A program made the translations under genes and the position numbers. Shown here in pieces: positions 1-8,563 of a stretch of 64,000 nucleotides of DNA. Positions within the stretch are counted from its first letter, which is position 1. Each line of letters begins with the position of its first letter. The notes below the pieces were generated by a model. That model saw only the letters and a list, made by a program, of their open reading frames with translations. It did no database searches and was not told where the DNA came from. The DNA is from Acidaminococcus hominis (GTDB lineage Bacteria; Bacillota; Negativicutes; Acidaminococcales; Acidaminococcaceae), in the NCBI RefSeq assembly GCF_021044795.1, contig NZ_JAJNOP010000003.1; one strand, 5' to 3'.

Positions 1-1056
1 CCCATACCGGTTGGTAATGGGTACTTCCAACTTGTCCGGCCGTTCCGGTCCAATCTGGATTTCAAACAGGGTGCTGCTAAGGCCCAGCATGGAGCGGACC
101 TTATTGCCGGGGATGGTCACAGAGCCCCGCTTGCCAATAAAGGTCATGCGCTTCACCCGGCCGGAGGTTCCCCGGTCCGGGGTCCATTTCATGGGCGCCG
201 CTGCCCGGGCGGACAGCCGGATGCCCTCCAGGTCCCCCACATTGTAGCCGTTCTGGCTCAGCAGCCGGTTCAGCTGGACCTTGGTAAAGCTTTTGGTCCA
301 GGTGTACTGGGGGGAATCCTTGTCCTCATCGGGCACTGCCTGAAGATAGGGAATATCCTTTCCCCAGACATTGTAGGCGGATTCCGTATACCCGCCGCTG
401 CTGCTGTGAAAGAAGGCCTGAATCAGGTCTCCCTTGTAGGTAGCCGCCATTCCTTCCGTTGCGTCCACCAGTTTGTTGGTGTTGGCGTGTTCTGCCGCCG
501 CCCCGCCGTAGACCTGGCCCATATCCGTAGCTTTGATGTCAAAGTTGGGGTACTGGTCCTTGTCCAGGTGGTACAGGGCAAAGGAGCGGGCAGCTACAGC
601 CTGGGCCTTGATGGCTTCGTCGGGCCACAGGGGAATCACTTCCTTGGAAACCACCCCGTACAGATACTGCTCCACCGGCAGGGTATTTACCACCGTCAGG
701 TTTTTCCGGCCGCTGTTTAAAAGCACGGTCAGGGCACCCCGGTAGTTTTTCTGGTTGATATAGATGGGGTTCTTGGCGTTGTCAGCTACCAGAGAAAGCT
801 GACCCCCGGAAAGCTTCTTATCATCTGCATATAGGCTGCCGTTTTTTACACTGACAAAATGCTGGCCCGGCGAAAGCACGGTAGTTTTCCCGCTTCCGTC
901 AATGACCTTGATTTTGCCCTTGGACTGCACCTGGGCGGAAAACTGCTCCACTGCCAGGCCCACCCGAATTTTCGGGCCGCCTCCTGCTGCCAGGGCAAGG
1001 CCCTGGAACAGAAGAACCAGACATACAACTCCGATGATCGTCAGCTTTTTCTTCAT
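1..1056 (-). CDS. SpoIID/LytB-domain exported protein (partial, 3' end outside window)
   Basis: 352 codons are visible and the reading frame runs off the left edge. The protein begins with a signal peptide (KKKLTIIGVVCLVLLF, then an Ala-rich cleavage region). Its central part carries the SpoIID signature: LPVEQYLYGVVSKEV, then W-P-D-E-A-I-K-A-Q-AVAARSFAL near residues 130-160. SpoIID is a lytic transglycosylase that acts on denuded glycan strands during Bacillus engulfment; SpoIID/LytB homologues also occur in non-sporulating bacteria as peptidoglycan remodelling proteins. The ATG overlaps the queH stop as ATGA, so translation is probably coupled to the ruv-queH operon. Nothing here shows whether the organism sporulates; a role in cell-wall remodelling is the safe reading. 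Confidence 0.85.
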   Translation of the reverse strand, partial: MKKKLTIIGVVCLVLLFQGLALAAGGGPKIRVGLAVEQFSAQVQSKGKIKVIDGSGKTTVLSPGQHFVSVKNGSLYADDKKLSGGQLSLVADNAKNPIYINQKNYRGALTVLLNSGRKNLTVVNTLPVEQYLYGVVSKEVIPLWPDEAIKAQAVAARSFALYHLDKDQYPNFDIKATDMGQVYGGAAAEHANTNKLVDATEGMAATYKGDLIQAFFHSSSGGYTESAYNVWGKDIPYLQAVPDEDKDSPQYTWTKSFTKVQLNRLLSQNGYNVGDLEGIRLSARAAAPMKWTPDRGTSGRVKRMTFIGKRGSVTIPGNKVRSMLGLSSTLFEIQIGPERPDKLEVPITNRYG

Positions 1057-1634
1057 AGGCTGCTGCCTTCCTGCTGGGGCTGGGCCGCCGGGTGCTTCTT
1101 CTTTTTCACCCGTTCATACCGATCCCGCTCACTGAAGATGCAGCCGCAGTAGGGCTGCCGGTACATTTCCAGCTCCAGGCTGATGTCCACTCCTTCCTGG
1201 TAGCCAACCCGGAAATCTTCATAGTAGAAGGGAATCCCCTCCCGCTCTGCGATTTCTTCGGCAATTTCCTTAATCAATTCATGCTTTTGGTAGGGACTCA
1301 CCAGCAGCGTGGTGGAAAAGGCATCAAAGCCGTTTTCCTTGGCGTAGCGGGCTGCCGCCTCCAGGCGCACCCGGTAGCAGTAGGCACAGCGCACGGTGGG
1401 TTCGTCCAACATACCCCGGAGGGTCTGCTCCAGGGGATAGCTTTTGTCCACCACCAGTTTGTATTTTCGTTTTTCGCAGAATTCCCGCAGGGTATTCAGC
1501 CGCCGCTTGAATTCTTTATAAGGATGGATGTTGGGGTTAAAGTAATAAATTGTAAAGCTCTTTCCCTGCTCCGTCAAGGTTTTTACAGGATAGGTGGAAC
1601 AGGGGCCGCAGCAGGCATGAAGCAATAGGTTCAC
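1053..1634 (-). CDS. queH: Epoxyqueuosine reductase QueH
   Basis: A 193-residue protein of the QueH (former DUF208) family, which reduces epoxyqueuosine to queuosine in tRNA as the non-homologous alternative to cobalamin-dependent QueG. The N-terminal HACCGPCS motif (residues 6-13) and a second Cys pair CAYC (83-86) match the cysteines that bind the Fe-S and metal cofactors in this family, and a further C-G-C lies near residue 160. The start is GTG, preceded by AGAGAGGA at good spacing, and it overlaps the ruvB stop (GTGA). Linkage of ruv genes to queuosine genes is common in Firmicutes, where queA and tgt often follow ruvB; here queH takes that place. Confidence 0.93.
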   Translation of the reverse strand: MNLLLHACCGPCSTYPVKTLTEQGKSFTIYYFNPNIHPYKEFKRRLNTLREFCEKRKYKLVVDKSYPLEQTLRGMLDEPTVRCAYCYRVRLEAAARYAKENGFDAFSTTLLVSPYQKHELIKEIAEEIAEREGIPFYYEDFRVGYQEGVDISLELEMYRQPYCGCIFSERDRYERVKKKKHPAAQPQQEGSSL

Positions 1635-2647
1635 GGTACATTCCTCTCTTCTGGATAGGGTACGCCCAAATACTGGTACGCCACAGCCGTAGCCTGCCGT
1701 CCCTTGGGCGTCCGGTGCAGCATTCCCAGCTGCATCAGGTAGGGTTCATACACATCTTCCAGGGTTTCCGTTTCTTCGTTAAGGGACGCCGCCAGGGTAT
1801 CCACCCCCACGGGCCGTCCCCCAAAGTCCACCACCAGCTTGTGCAGCAGCCGGCGGTCGTTCCGGTCCAGACCCAAATCGTCGATTTCCAGCCGCTGCAT
1901 GGCTTCCCGGCAAACTTCCGTGGAAATATGGTCCAGATCCGCCACCTGGGCAAAGTCCCGCACCCGCTTGAGCAGCCGGTTGGCTACCCGGGGGGTACCC
2001 CGACTCCGCCGGCCGATTTCGTAGGCCCCTTCCGGGTCTATCTTCACCTGCAAAATTTCCGCAGCCCGTTCCACAATAATCTGCAATTCTTCCGGAGTGT
2101 AGAATTCCAAATGGCAGATGACCCCAAAACGGTCCCGCAGGGGAGCCGCCACGGAGCCCATCCGGGTGGTTGCCCCAATCAGGGTAAACCGGGGCAAATC
2201 CAGCCGTACGCTCCGGGCTGCCGGCCCCTTGCCGATGATAATGTCCAGGGCGTAGTCTTCCATGGCCGAATAAAGGATTTCCTCTACGGTCTTGGGCAGC
2301 CGGTGGATTTCATCAATAAACAGCACATCACTTTCGTTCAGATTGGTAAGAATGGCCGCCAGATCCCCCTGCCGTTCCAAGGCCGGGCCGCTGGTAATGC
2401 GGATGTTTACATTCAGCTCGTTGGCAATGATATTGGCCAGGGTGGTCTTCCCCAGTCCCGGAGGCCCGTAGAGCAGCACATGGTCCAGGGCTTCCTTCCG
2501 TTTCAACGCCGCCTGGATAAAAATCTCCAGGTTCTTCTTCACCTTGGTTTGTCCGATATATTCCGCCAGGCGCCGGGGCCGGAGGCTGTACTGCCAGCCG
2601 TCCTGCTCCTGCTCCTGTCCTGCAATCACGCGATTGGTTTCTTCCAT
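1631..2647 (-). CDS. ruvB: Holliday junction branch migration ATPase RuvB
   Basis: A 338-residue RuvB of usual length. The AAA+ core shows Walker A GPPGLGKT (residues 61-68), Walker B DEIH (112-115), sensor-type GATTR, and the C-terminal winged helix. RuvB hexamers pump DNA through the RuvA-bound Holliday junction in recombinational repair. The ATG overlaps the ruvA stop by one base (TAATG). Downstream queH and the SpoIID-like gene overlap in turn, so the five genes from ruvC read as one translationally coupled operon. Confidence 0.98.
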   Translation of the reverse strand: MEETNRVIAGQEQEQDGWQYSLRPRRLAEYIGQTKVKKNLEIFIQAALKRKEALDHVLLYGPPGLGKTTLANIIANELNVNIRITSGPALERQGDLAAILTNLNESDVLFIDEIHRLPKTVEEILYSAMEDYALDIIIGKGPAARSVRLDLPRFTLIGATTRMGSVAAPLRDRFGVICHLEFYTPEELQIIVERAAEILQVKIDPEGAYEIGRRSRGTPRVANRLLKRVRDFAQVADLDHISTEVCREAMQRLEIDDLGLDRNDRRLLHKLVVDFGGRPVGVDTLAASLNEETETLEDVYEPYLMQLGMLHRTPKGRQATAVAYQYLGVPYPEERNVP

Positions 2648-3258
2648 TAGCTCCTCCTGGCCATAAGCCGCAGCGCTGCCTTCAGCAGTTCTTCCGCCGT
2701 ACTGTCAGGTGTTACGGGGAGCTTTTTCAGCACCTCCGCAATTTCTGCTTGGGTATAGCCCAGATAGGTCAGTCCGTCAGAGACCGCCCCCAGCACGCCG
2801 GTGCCTTCTTCCAGGCTTCCCAGATTTTCGCCGCCCCCGGCTTCTTCCGTGCCTTCCGGTCCCAGGATATCCTTCAGCTCCAGGAGCATCCGTTCTGCCG
2901 TTTTCTTTCCAATCCCGGGAAGCTTGGTCAAATACTTCAGGTCCCGGTTCTTTAGAGCTAGGTAGAAGGCATCTACCTTGGAGGCCGACAAAATACCCAG
3001 TGCCACCTTGGGGCCAATCCCGCTGACGGTAATCAACTGGGTAAACAGATTGTAGGCATCATAGGTCAAAAAGCCATACAGCTGGAGGGCGTCCTCCCGG
3101 ACCGCCAGATAGGTGTACACCTTTGTCCGCTGATCCACCGTCAGCCGGCCCAGGTCCCCGGTATTCATGAAAATCCGGTACCCTACCCCACTGCTGGTTT
3201 CCAAAAGGCAAAAATTCACCCCAATATGGTCCACTCTGCCGTTAATAAATCCGATCAT
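2647..3258 (-). CDS. ruvA: Holliday junction DNA-binding protein RuvA
   Basis: A 203-residue RuvA: N-terminal OB domain (MIGFINGRV start), two helix-hairpin-helix motifs (VSGIGPKVAL and LPGIGKKTAERM) and, after a Gly/Glu-rich flexible linker, the small C-terminal domain III that contacts RuvB. The tetramer recognises the four-way junction and loads RuvB. ATG overlaps the ruvC stop as ATGA. Confidence 0.97.
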   Translation of the reverse strand: MIGFINGRVDHIGVNFCLLETSSGVGYRIFMNTGDLGRLTVDQRTKVYTYLAVREDALQLYGFLTYDAYNLFTQLITVSGIGPKVALGILSASKVDAFYLALKNRDLKYLTKLPGIGKKTAERMLLELKDILGPEGTEEAGGGENLGSLEEGTGVLGAVSDGLTYLGYTQAEIAEVLKKLPVTPDSTAEELLKAALRLMARRS

Positions 3259-3752
3259 GATAACCTCTCCAGCAAATCTTTTTCCCGAATAGAATTCAGG
3301 CCGCAGATGCCAATGGCCAGGGCGTCCGCCACATCATCCGGTTTGGGTTTCTCCTGGATGTGCAGCAGCTTCTGGACCATGTAGGTCACCTGATTCTTGT
3401 CCGCCCGTCCGGTACCGGTAATGGCCTGCTTTACCTGGATGGGGGTGTATTCAAACACCGGAATCCCAGCCAGGGCTGCTGCCAGTACAATAACGCCCCG
3501 GGCCTGTCCCACAGGAATAGCCGTATTCACGTTCCGGTTGAAGTACAGCTTTTCTACCGACATGAAATCCGGCTTATAATCCGCAATCAATCCATTCAAT
3601 TCTTCAAAAATCTTCTTCAGCCGCAATTCCGGCAGCATATCCTTATCCGTAAAAACGGCTCCGTAATGCACAGGAATCAGCCGGCTTTTTTCCAGACGAA
3701 CCAGCCCGTAGCCGCAAATCGCCGTTCCCGGGTCGATGCCCAATACCAGCAT
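3255..3752 (-). CDS. ruvC: Holliday junction resolvase RuvC
   Basis: A 165-residue RuvC. The start is set at MLVLGIDPGTAICGYG because this matches the family N-terminus with the catalytic Asp (D7) and has AGGAGG six bases upstream; a longer in-frame extension to 3812 would run through the upstream terminator hairpin. Other acidic catalytic residues are in SVEKLYF and DVADALAIG. RuvC cleaves symmetrically across the junction in the RuvAB complex. First gene of the ruvCAB-queH-spoIID-like operon. Confidence 0.96.
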   Translation of the reverse strand: MLVLGIDPGTAICGYGLVRLEKSRLIPVHYGAVFTDKDMLPELRLKKIFEELNGLIADYKPDFMSVEKLYFNRNVNTAIPVGQARGVIVLAAALAGIPVFEYTPIQVKQAITGTGRADKNQVTYMVQKLLHIQEKPKPDDVADALAIGICGLNSIREKDLLERLS

Positions 3753-3771
3753 AAAATTCCTCCTGATAGTG

Positions 3772-3808
3772 AAAAACCGGCCAAGCGGGGAAACCCCCAG
3801 CTGGCCGG
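3772..3808 (-). terminator. Terminator between yebC and ruvC
   Basis: On the minus strand the 13 bases after the yebC stop are followed by a GC-rich hairpin (arms CCGGCCA and TGGCCGG at the base, GGGG/CCCC inside) and then TTTTTC. The ruvC ribosome binding site starts about ten bases later, so the hairpin lies just before the ruvC initiation region and may act as a terminator or attenuator. Confidence 0.75.
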
Positions 3809-3820
3809 CCATACTTCTTG

Positions 3821-4549
3821 TTATTCTTCAGGCAGGTCAGCGTTTGTATAAACGTCCTGCACGTCGTCCAGGTCCTCGAAGTTATCGAGCATCTTCTGTA
3901 CCTTTACTGCATCTTCACCCGTAACGGTGATGGTGTTGTCAGGAATCAGGGACAACTCACTCATGGCAACCTCAATATTATGATCAGCCAGGGCTTTTTC
4001 CACGGCATCGTAGTCTTCCGGAGCGGTGGTAATCACATAGCTGTCATCTGTGGTTTCCATGTCTTCAGCGCCTGCGTCCAAAGCGATTTCCATCAATTCG
4101 TCTTCAGAGGGAGCGCCTTCTTTTTCCACGGTGAATACACCTTTGTTTTTGAACATCCAGCCTACGCAGCCGGATTCACCCATGTTGCCGCCTTTGGAAA
4201 AGACATGGCGCACATCGGCAGCCGTACGGTTCCGGTTATCCGTCAGGGCGCTGACCATAATGGCCACCCCTGCAGGGCCGTACCCTTCGTAGGTAATTTG
4301 TTCGTAATCAGAGCCTTCCGTGGTACCTTCGCCCTTGGCAATGGCTCTTTTGATATTATCTTTAGGGATATTGTTGGCTTTAGCCTTGGACAGAGCCAAC
4401 TTCAGCTTCATGTTGCCAGTAGGATCAGAACCTCCCATGCGGACAGCAATAGTAATTTCTCTGCCAATTTTCGTGGTAATCTTCCCACGCAGTGCATCTG
4501 TTTTCCCTTTTTTGAATTTAATATTTGCCCACTTAGAGTGTCCCGACAT
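3821..4549 (-). CDS. yebC: YebC/PmpR (TACO1) family protein
   Basis: 242 residues, beginning MSGHSKWANIKFKKGK as is typical of the family, with the conserved GSDPTGN and later VKGYGPxG-type (YEGYGPAGVAIM) segment. Family members are described both as DNA-binding transcription regulators and, for TACO1/YebC, as factors that help ribosomes through proline-rich stretches. Its position upstream of ruvC is widely conserved. It lies 54 bases after the hydrogenase stop on the same strand and is closed by a hairpin terminator before ruvC. AGGAGGAG precedes the ATG. Confidence 0.95.
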   Translation of the reverse strand: MSGHSKWANIKFKKGKTDALRGKITTKIGREITIAVRMGGSDPTGNMKLKLALSKAKANNIPKDNIKRAIAKGEGTTEGSDYEQITYEGYGPAGVAIMVSALTDNRNRTAADVRHVFSKGGNMGESGCVGWMFKNKGVFTVEKEGAPSEDELMEIALDAGAEDMETTDDSYVITTAPEDYDAVEKALADHNIEVAMSELSLIPDNTITVTGEDAVKVQKMLDNFEDLDDVQDVYTNADLPEE

Positions 4550-4603
4550 ACAAATTCTCCTCCTACCTTGATATAGCTACTCGGCTATTTTATCACACTA
4601 CGC

Positions 4604-6106
4604 TTATTTGCGCAAATATACCCGTTCCATATCCACGTTTTTCACGCCTTGCTGGGCCAATTCGTTGTCCCCTGCGCAGGTCATGGCGGTAGTGGCGGCA
4701 AAGCGTTTGAGCAGTACCCGGGTAATGACCGGTTCCGTCATGGCTCCCGGTCCATTGAGGCAGCCCTTCTCGCAAGCCATGCCTTCAATATATTTCACAT
4801 CCAGCTTACCGTCCTGATAATCCTTCAGTGCCTGCAAGCACTGGTCCAAACCGTTGCAGTACTGGCCGCTTACTTCCAGGTTGTATTTTTCCTTGGTGTA
4901 GTCATTGACGGCGGTGCTTACCCCAGCTGCCTGCGGGAAGCTGCAGCCGTCAGCAGAGGAAGCAGCGTGGAACGGAGCGGCTTCGCAGTCCGCCGGGTTG
5001 ATGCCCATGCTGTCCATCATGCATTTCAGTTCTTCAAAGGTCAGCACAAAATCGATGTCTTCGGGGTGTTCCCGGGCTTCTACCTTTTTGGCAATGCAGG
5101 GACCTACAAAAACCGTCAGCGCACCGGGATCGTCATGTTTTACAGCCTTGCTGCGGGCCACCATGGGAGATACGGTATCGGAAATGCAGTCTGCCAAAGC
5201 CGGTGCATGGCGTTTTACCGTAGCCACAAAGGCCGGGCAGCAGGAACTGGTCATCAGCTTCTGGGTGCCGTGTTCCACCTTTTCCACATATTCTTCCGCT
5301 TCGGAAATAGTGGTCATATCGGCGCCTACCGCCACTTCCCGGACTTCCTTGAAGCCCAGCTTCTTGCAGGCAGCCACAATCTGGCCCGGCTGTACCTTCA
5401 GGCCGAACTGGCCTACGAAGGAAGGTGCCAGCAGGCAATAGATTTTTTGGCCGGATTTGATGGCCTGGATCAATTGGACAATATGGCTGCGTTCTTCGAT
5501 AGCGCCAAAGGGGCAGGCAGCCCGGCAGGCACCGCATTCTACGCAGATGTTCTTGTCAATTTCCGCTTTCTTGTTCTTGCCGGTATGCAGGGCGTGTACC
5601 TTGCAGGCATTTTCGCAGGGACGGGCAATTTCCGCTACAGCGCCGTAGGGGCAGGCCCGTTTGCAGTTACCGCATTCCACGCACATATCATAGTCGATGT
5701 GGGCCCGGCCCTGGTAAACGGAAATGGCCTTTTTGGGGCAGCCGTTCATGCAGCGGTGGGTCAGACAGCGGCGGCAGATATCGGTGATCATATATTTGTT
5801 TACAGGGCAGGCGGAGCAGGCTTCCGGCAATACAGCAATCACGTGCTGGGTCCGATCCACCGGTTCCTCCAAGGCTTTTTGGGATGCCTGGATAATGTTC
5901 ATATCCGTATCCATACCCAGGGCAACGTTGATCCGTTCCTTCAGGACGGCTCTTTCCTTGTGCACACAGCAGCGCAGTCTGGGCGTGTTTTCGTTCACGA
6001 TCTGCAGCACGTCATAAACGTGGTCCGGCAGATTCCCATCATACGTCATCTTGGCAAGCATGGTCAGCACTTTCCGTCTGATCTTGGTAATTTCTGTTAC
6101 TTCCAT
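4604..6106 (-). CDS. [FeFe] hydrogenase, group B-like monomeric form
   Basis: A 500-residue protein with a set of Fe-S cluster motifs followed by an H-cluster domain. A Cys cluster near residues 95-125 (CSACP, CRRCLTHRCMNGCP) is followed by two ferredoxin-type motifs (CVECGNCKRACP and CVECGACRAACP). The three H-cluster signatures are TSSCCPAF, VGPCIAKKVEA and EGMACEKGCLNGPGA. The middle one has GPCxAKK in place of MPCxxKxxE of group A enzymes, a variation typical of group B-like hydrogenases. The likely role is ferredoxin-linked H2 turnover in fermentation. The start at MEVTEI is chosen for GAGGGGAG six bases upstream. No maturase genes (hydE, F, G) are in the window. Confidence 0.85.
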   Translation of the reverse strand: MEVTEITKIRRKVLTMLAKMTYDGNLPDHVYDVLQIVNENTPRLRCCVHKERAVLKERINVALGMDTDMNIIQASQKALEEPVDRTQHVIAVLPEACSACPVNKYMITDICRRCLTHRCMNGCPKKAISVYQGRAHIDYDMCVECGNCKRACPYGAVAEIARPCENACKVHALHTGKNKKAEIDKNICVECGACRAACPFGAIEERSHIVQLIQAIKSGQKIYCLLAPSFVGQFGLKVQPGQIVAACKKLGFKEVREVAVGADMTTISEAEEYVEKVEHGTQKLMTSSCCPAFVATVKRHAPALADCISDTVSPMVARSKAVKHDDPGALTVFVGPCIAKKVEAREHPEDIDFVLTFEELKCMMDSMGINPADCEAAPFHAASSADGCSFPQAAGVSTAVNDYTKEKYNLEVSGQYCNGLDQCLQALKDYQDGKLDVKYIEGMACEKGCLNGPGAMTEPVITRVLLKRFAATTAMTCAGDNELAQQGVKNVDMERVYLRK

Positions 6107-6313
6107 TTTTTCTCCCCTCTGAATCGCGTAATCTACGTTGGATATCATACCATATTTCCTATAAAAAAATAAGGCGTTCCCACGAAATTTTACGTTTGAA
6201 CTGAAACATTTTTAACACTTTATTCGACTTTTCTTATGACTCCTATTACAGGAGCTTAGACACCACTTGTGACCGCATTTTTTACCCTGGAAAAGCTTTT
6301 TTTGCACGTAAGA

Positions 6314-6345
6314 AGAGCTTTCTGTCCCCAGGGAACAGAAAGCTC
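6314..6345 (-). terminator. Hairpin downstream of thrC
   Basis: An 11-bp perfect stem (GAGCTTTCTGT / ACAGAAAGCTC) lies 43 bases after the threonine synthase stop. The following tract on the minus strand is only partly T-rich (TTCTTA), so termination may be incomplete. The rest of the roughly 280-base gap up to the hydrogenase start is AT-rich, and I see no convincing promoter in it. Confidence 0.6.
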
Positions 6346-6387
6346 TCGATATACAAGTTCGGGGCCGGGCCCCATGCTTTCCAGGCC

Positions 6388-7890
6388 TTATTCCAGGCCC
6401 AGGGTCTTTTTCACTTCCGCTTCCAGCTGATCCTTGGCAATCACCTGGCTCTGCCGCACCTGCAAATAGGGCAGTTCGCTCATGCTGGCCGGAATGGTCA
6501 GCTTGGTAAGCTCGGCCAGGGTCTTCATGGCCTCAAAGGGATTCAGGTCCGCTTGTTCGTACTTATCAGGGTTCAAGGACTGCAGCACCACATCATTGAA
6601 TTTGAAGGGGCTGGCCGTAGAAACCACAATGGAGTACGTGGGGTCATTGGTCATCAGCCGGTATTTTTCCAGTGCCTTGTAGGCTACTGCGGAATGGGGA
6701 TCCATTACATACCCGTAATTGTTGTACACATCCCCGATGGTTTCCCGGGTTTCCACCTCGTCCACCCAGGTACCGAAAAAGTCCTTGAGAATCCGGCTTT
6801 GCAGCTCACTGTCAATGCTGTATTCTCCCTTGTCCGCCAGTTCCTGCATCCAGCCGGCCACCTTGGCCGCATTATGACCGGTCTCCTCAAACAGGAGCCG
6901 TTCCAGGTTGCTGGAAACCAGGATATCCATGGACGGAGAAATGGTCTTATGGAAAGGACGTTTCCGGTTGTAGACGCCCGTATTGATAAAGTCCGTCAGC
7001 ACATTATTACTGTTGGAAGCGCAGATGAATTTGTTCACCGGCAGGCCCATGAGCTTGGCGTAGAACCCGGCCAAAATATCCCCAAAGTTCCCGGTAGGAA
7101 CGGAGAAGTTGATGGGTTCGCCGTTTTCAATCCGGCCGCCGTTGACGGCTTCCGCATAAGCGCTGAAATAGTATACAATCTGGGGAACCAGCCGGCCCCA
7201 GTTGATGGAGTTGGCAGAGGAGAAGGCGCAGGCGTGTTCATCCAGTTCTTCAGCCAGTTTCTTATCGCCAAAGAGTTCCTTTACGCCGGTCTGGGCATCG
7301 TCGAAATTGCCTTCCACCGCAACGGCGTGAACGTTGTCGCCCTTTTGGGTAACCATCTGCAATTTCTGGATGTCACTAACCCCTTCCTGGGGATAGAACA
7401 CGATGACTTCCGTTTCCGGCACATCAGCAAAGCCTGCCATAGCCGCCTTGCCCGTATCCCCGGAGGTAGCCACCAGAATCACCAGTTTTTTCTCTTCCCC
7501 GGTCTTTACCACAGCCTTGGTCAGGAACAGGGGCAGAATTTGCAGGGCCATATCCTTAAACGCACAAGTAGGTCCATGCCACAATTCCAGTACATCCAGG
7601 TCTTTCTTCAGCATGTGGAGCGGTGCAGGAAAATCCCCAAAGCGTTCTTTGCTGTAGGCAGTTTCCACACAGGTTTTTAGTTCTTCTTCACTATAATCTG
7701 TCAAGAACCTTGCCAGTACCGTAAGTGCCCGGTCACTGTAGGGCGTACCCCGCATGGCATCAATTTCAGCCAGGCTGATTGCAGGAAACTCTTTGGGTAC
7801 AAATAACCCTCCATCAGCTGCCAAGCCATTGGAAATGGCGTGGGCTGAACTTACCATATCTGTTTTCCCTCTTGTACTAATGTATAACAT
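6388..7890 (-). CDS. thrC: Threonine synthase
   Basis: A 500-residue PLP enzyme converting O-phosphohomoserine to threonine, the last step of threonine synthesis. The PLP-binding lysine lies in GPTCAFKDMAL (about residue 110), followed by the phosphate-binding VATSGDTGKAAMAG and SVPTGNFGDILAG. The length fits the longer fold-type class found in E. coli and yeast. I chose the ATG at MLYISTRGKTD because AGGGGGA precedes it; an upstream in-frame extension has no ribosome site. No other threonine genes are adjacent. Confidence 0.95.
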   Translation of the reverse strand: MLYISTRGKTDMVSSAHAISNGLAADGGLFVPKEFPAISLAEIDAMRGTPYSDRALTVLARFLTDYSEEELKTCVETAYSKERFGDFPAPLHMLKKDLDVLELWHGPTCAFKDMALQILPLFLTKAVVKTGEEKKLVILVATSGDTGKAAMAGFADVPETEVIVFYPQEGVSDIQKLQMVTQKGDNVHAVAVEGNFDDAQTGVKELFGDKKLAEELDEHACAFSSANSINWGRLVPQIVYYFSAYAEAVNGGRIENGEPINFSVPTGNFGDILAGFYAKLMGLPVNKFICASNSNNVLTDFINTGVYNRKRPFHKTISPSMDILVSSNLERLLFEETGHNAAKVAGWMQELADKGEYSIDSELQSRILKDFFGTWVDEVETRETIGDVYNNYGYVMDPHSAVAYKALEKYRLMTNDPTYSIVVSTASPFKFNDVVLQSLNPDKYEQADLNPFEAMKTLAELTKLTIPASMSELPYLQVRQSQVIAKDQLEAEVKKTLGLE

Positions 7891-7997
7891 AGTCCCCCTA
7901 CTTTCTGCTTTACGCAATCGTATCATAGCATAAGCGCCCCTTGTGCGCAACTACCTCGGCAATTTTCGCTCTATTTCAGCCGTTTCTTCTTCTTTTC

Positions 7998-8471
7998 TTA
8001 TTGATTGGTAAAGTAGCTGCCTTCCACTGCCGCCAATAAATCGTCGGGTTTTAACAGCAGCTGCAGTCCCCGGTGCCCGGCACTGACCGCAATAATCTCC
8101 CAGTTTTTGGCCGTGTCGTCCAGGTATACCGGATAATGCTTCTTGGCGCCGATGGGGCTTACCCCGCCCCGGATGTAGCCGGTAAGGCCCAGCACTTCCT
8201 TCAGATGCACCAATTCGGTTTTCTTGTTGCCGCTGGCCTTGGCCAGGGCCTTCAGGTCCAGCTCTCCGTTGCCCCGAATTACGGCAAACAGGACGCCAGT
8301 TTTATCTCCCCGGCAGCACAGGGTCTTAAACACCTGTTCCGGGGGCATTCCTACAGATTCTGCCACATGGACGGCGTCCAAATGTTCCGGATCTACCGGA
8401 TAGCTTTTCAGTTCATAGTTGATATGGGCTTCGTCCAGAATACGAGCCGCATTGGTCTTCTTGACTTTCAT
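7998..8471 (-). CDS. ybaK: Cys-tRNA(Pro)/aminoacyl-tRNA deacylase YbaK/EbsC
   Basis: 157 residues of the YbaK/EbsC editing family, which hydrolyses mischarged Cys-tRNA(Pro) in trans. Visible family features are the Lys-containing VFKTLCCRG, GELDLKALAKASG, the conserved GYIRGGVSPIGAKK and the C-terminal ISAGxRG-like VSAGHRGLQLLL. The start MKVKKTNAARIL follows AAGGAG; the longer extension upstream lacks a site. It is transcribed divergently from nadE. Confidence 0.93.
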   Translation of the reverse strand: MKVKKTNAARILDEAHINYELKSYPVDPEHLDAVHVAESVGMPPEQVFKTLCCRGDKTGVLFAVIRGNGELDLKALAKASGNKKTELVHLKEVLGLTGYIRGGVSPIGAKKHYPVYLDDTAKNWEIIAVSAGHRGLQLLLKPDDLLAAVEGSYFTNQ

Positions 8472-8509
8472 ATCCCCGCTCCTTTTGTTATAATGGTAAG
8501 CATACAGGT

Positions 8510-8540
8510 TTGATAAGCCCATCTGTAAGCTTATATTATA
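8510..8540 (+). promoter_or_regulatory. Probable nadE promoter
   Basis: TTGATA at 8510-8515 and TATATT at 8532-8537 are 16 bases apart, with the nadE ATG about 26 bases further on. The ybaK promoter must lie in the same 92-base divergent region; a weaker TTATCA-17-TTATAA pair is present on the other strand. Confidence 0.5.
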
Positions 8541-8563
8541 TCAAGTAACGGAGTGATACACAA

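Noticed and set aside
4649..6172. Long open frame on the plus strand opposite the [FeFe] hydrogenase
   Set aside because: It is the reverse shadow of a gene with strong Cys motifs and good codon structure, has no ribosome site and resembles no family.
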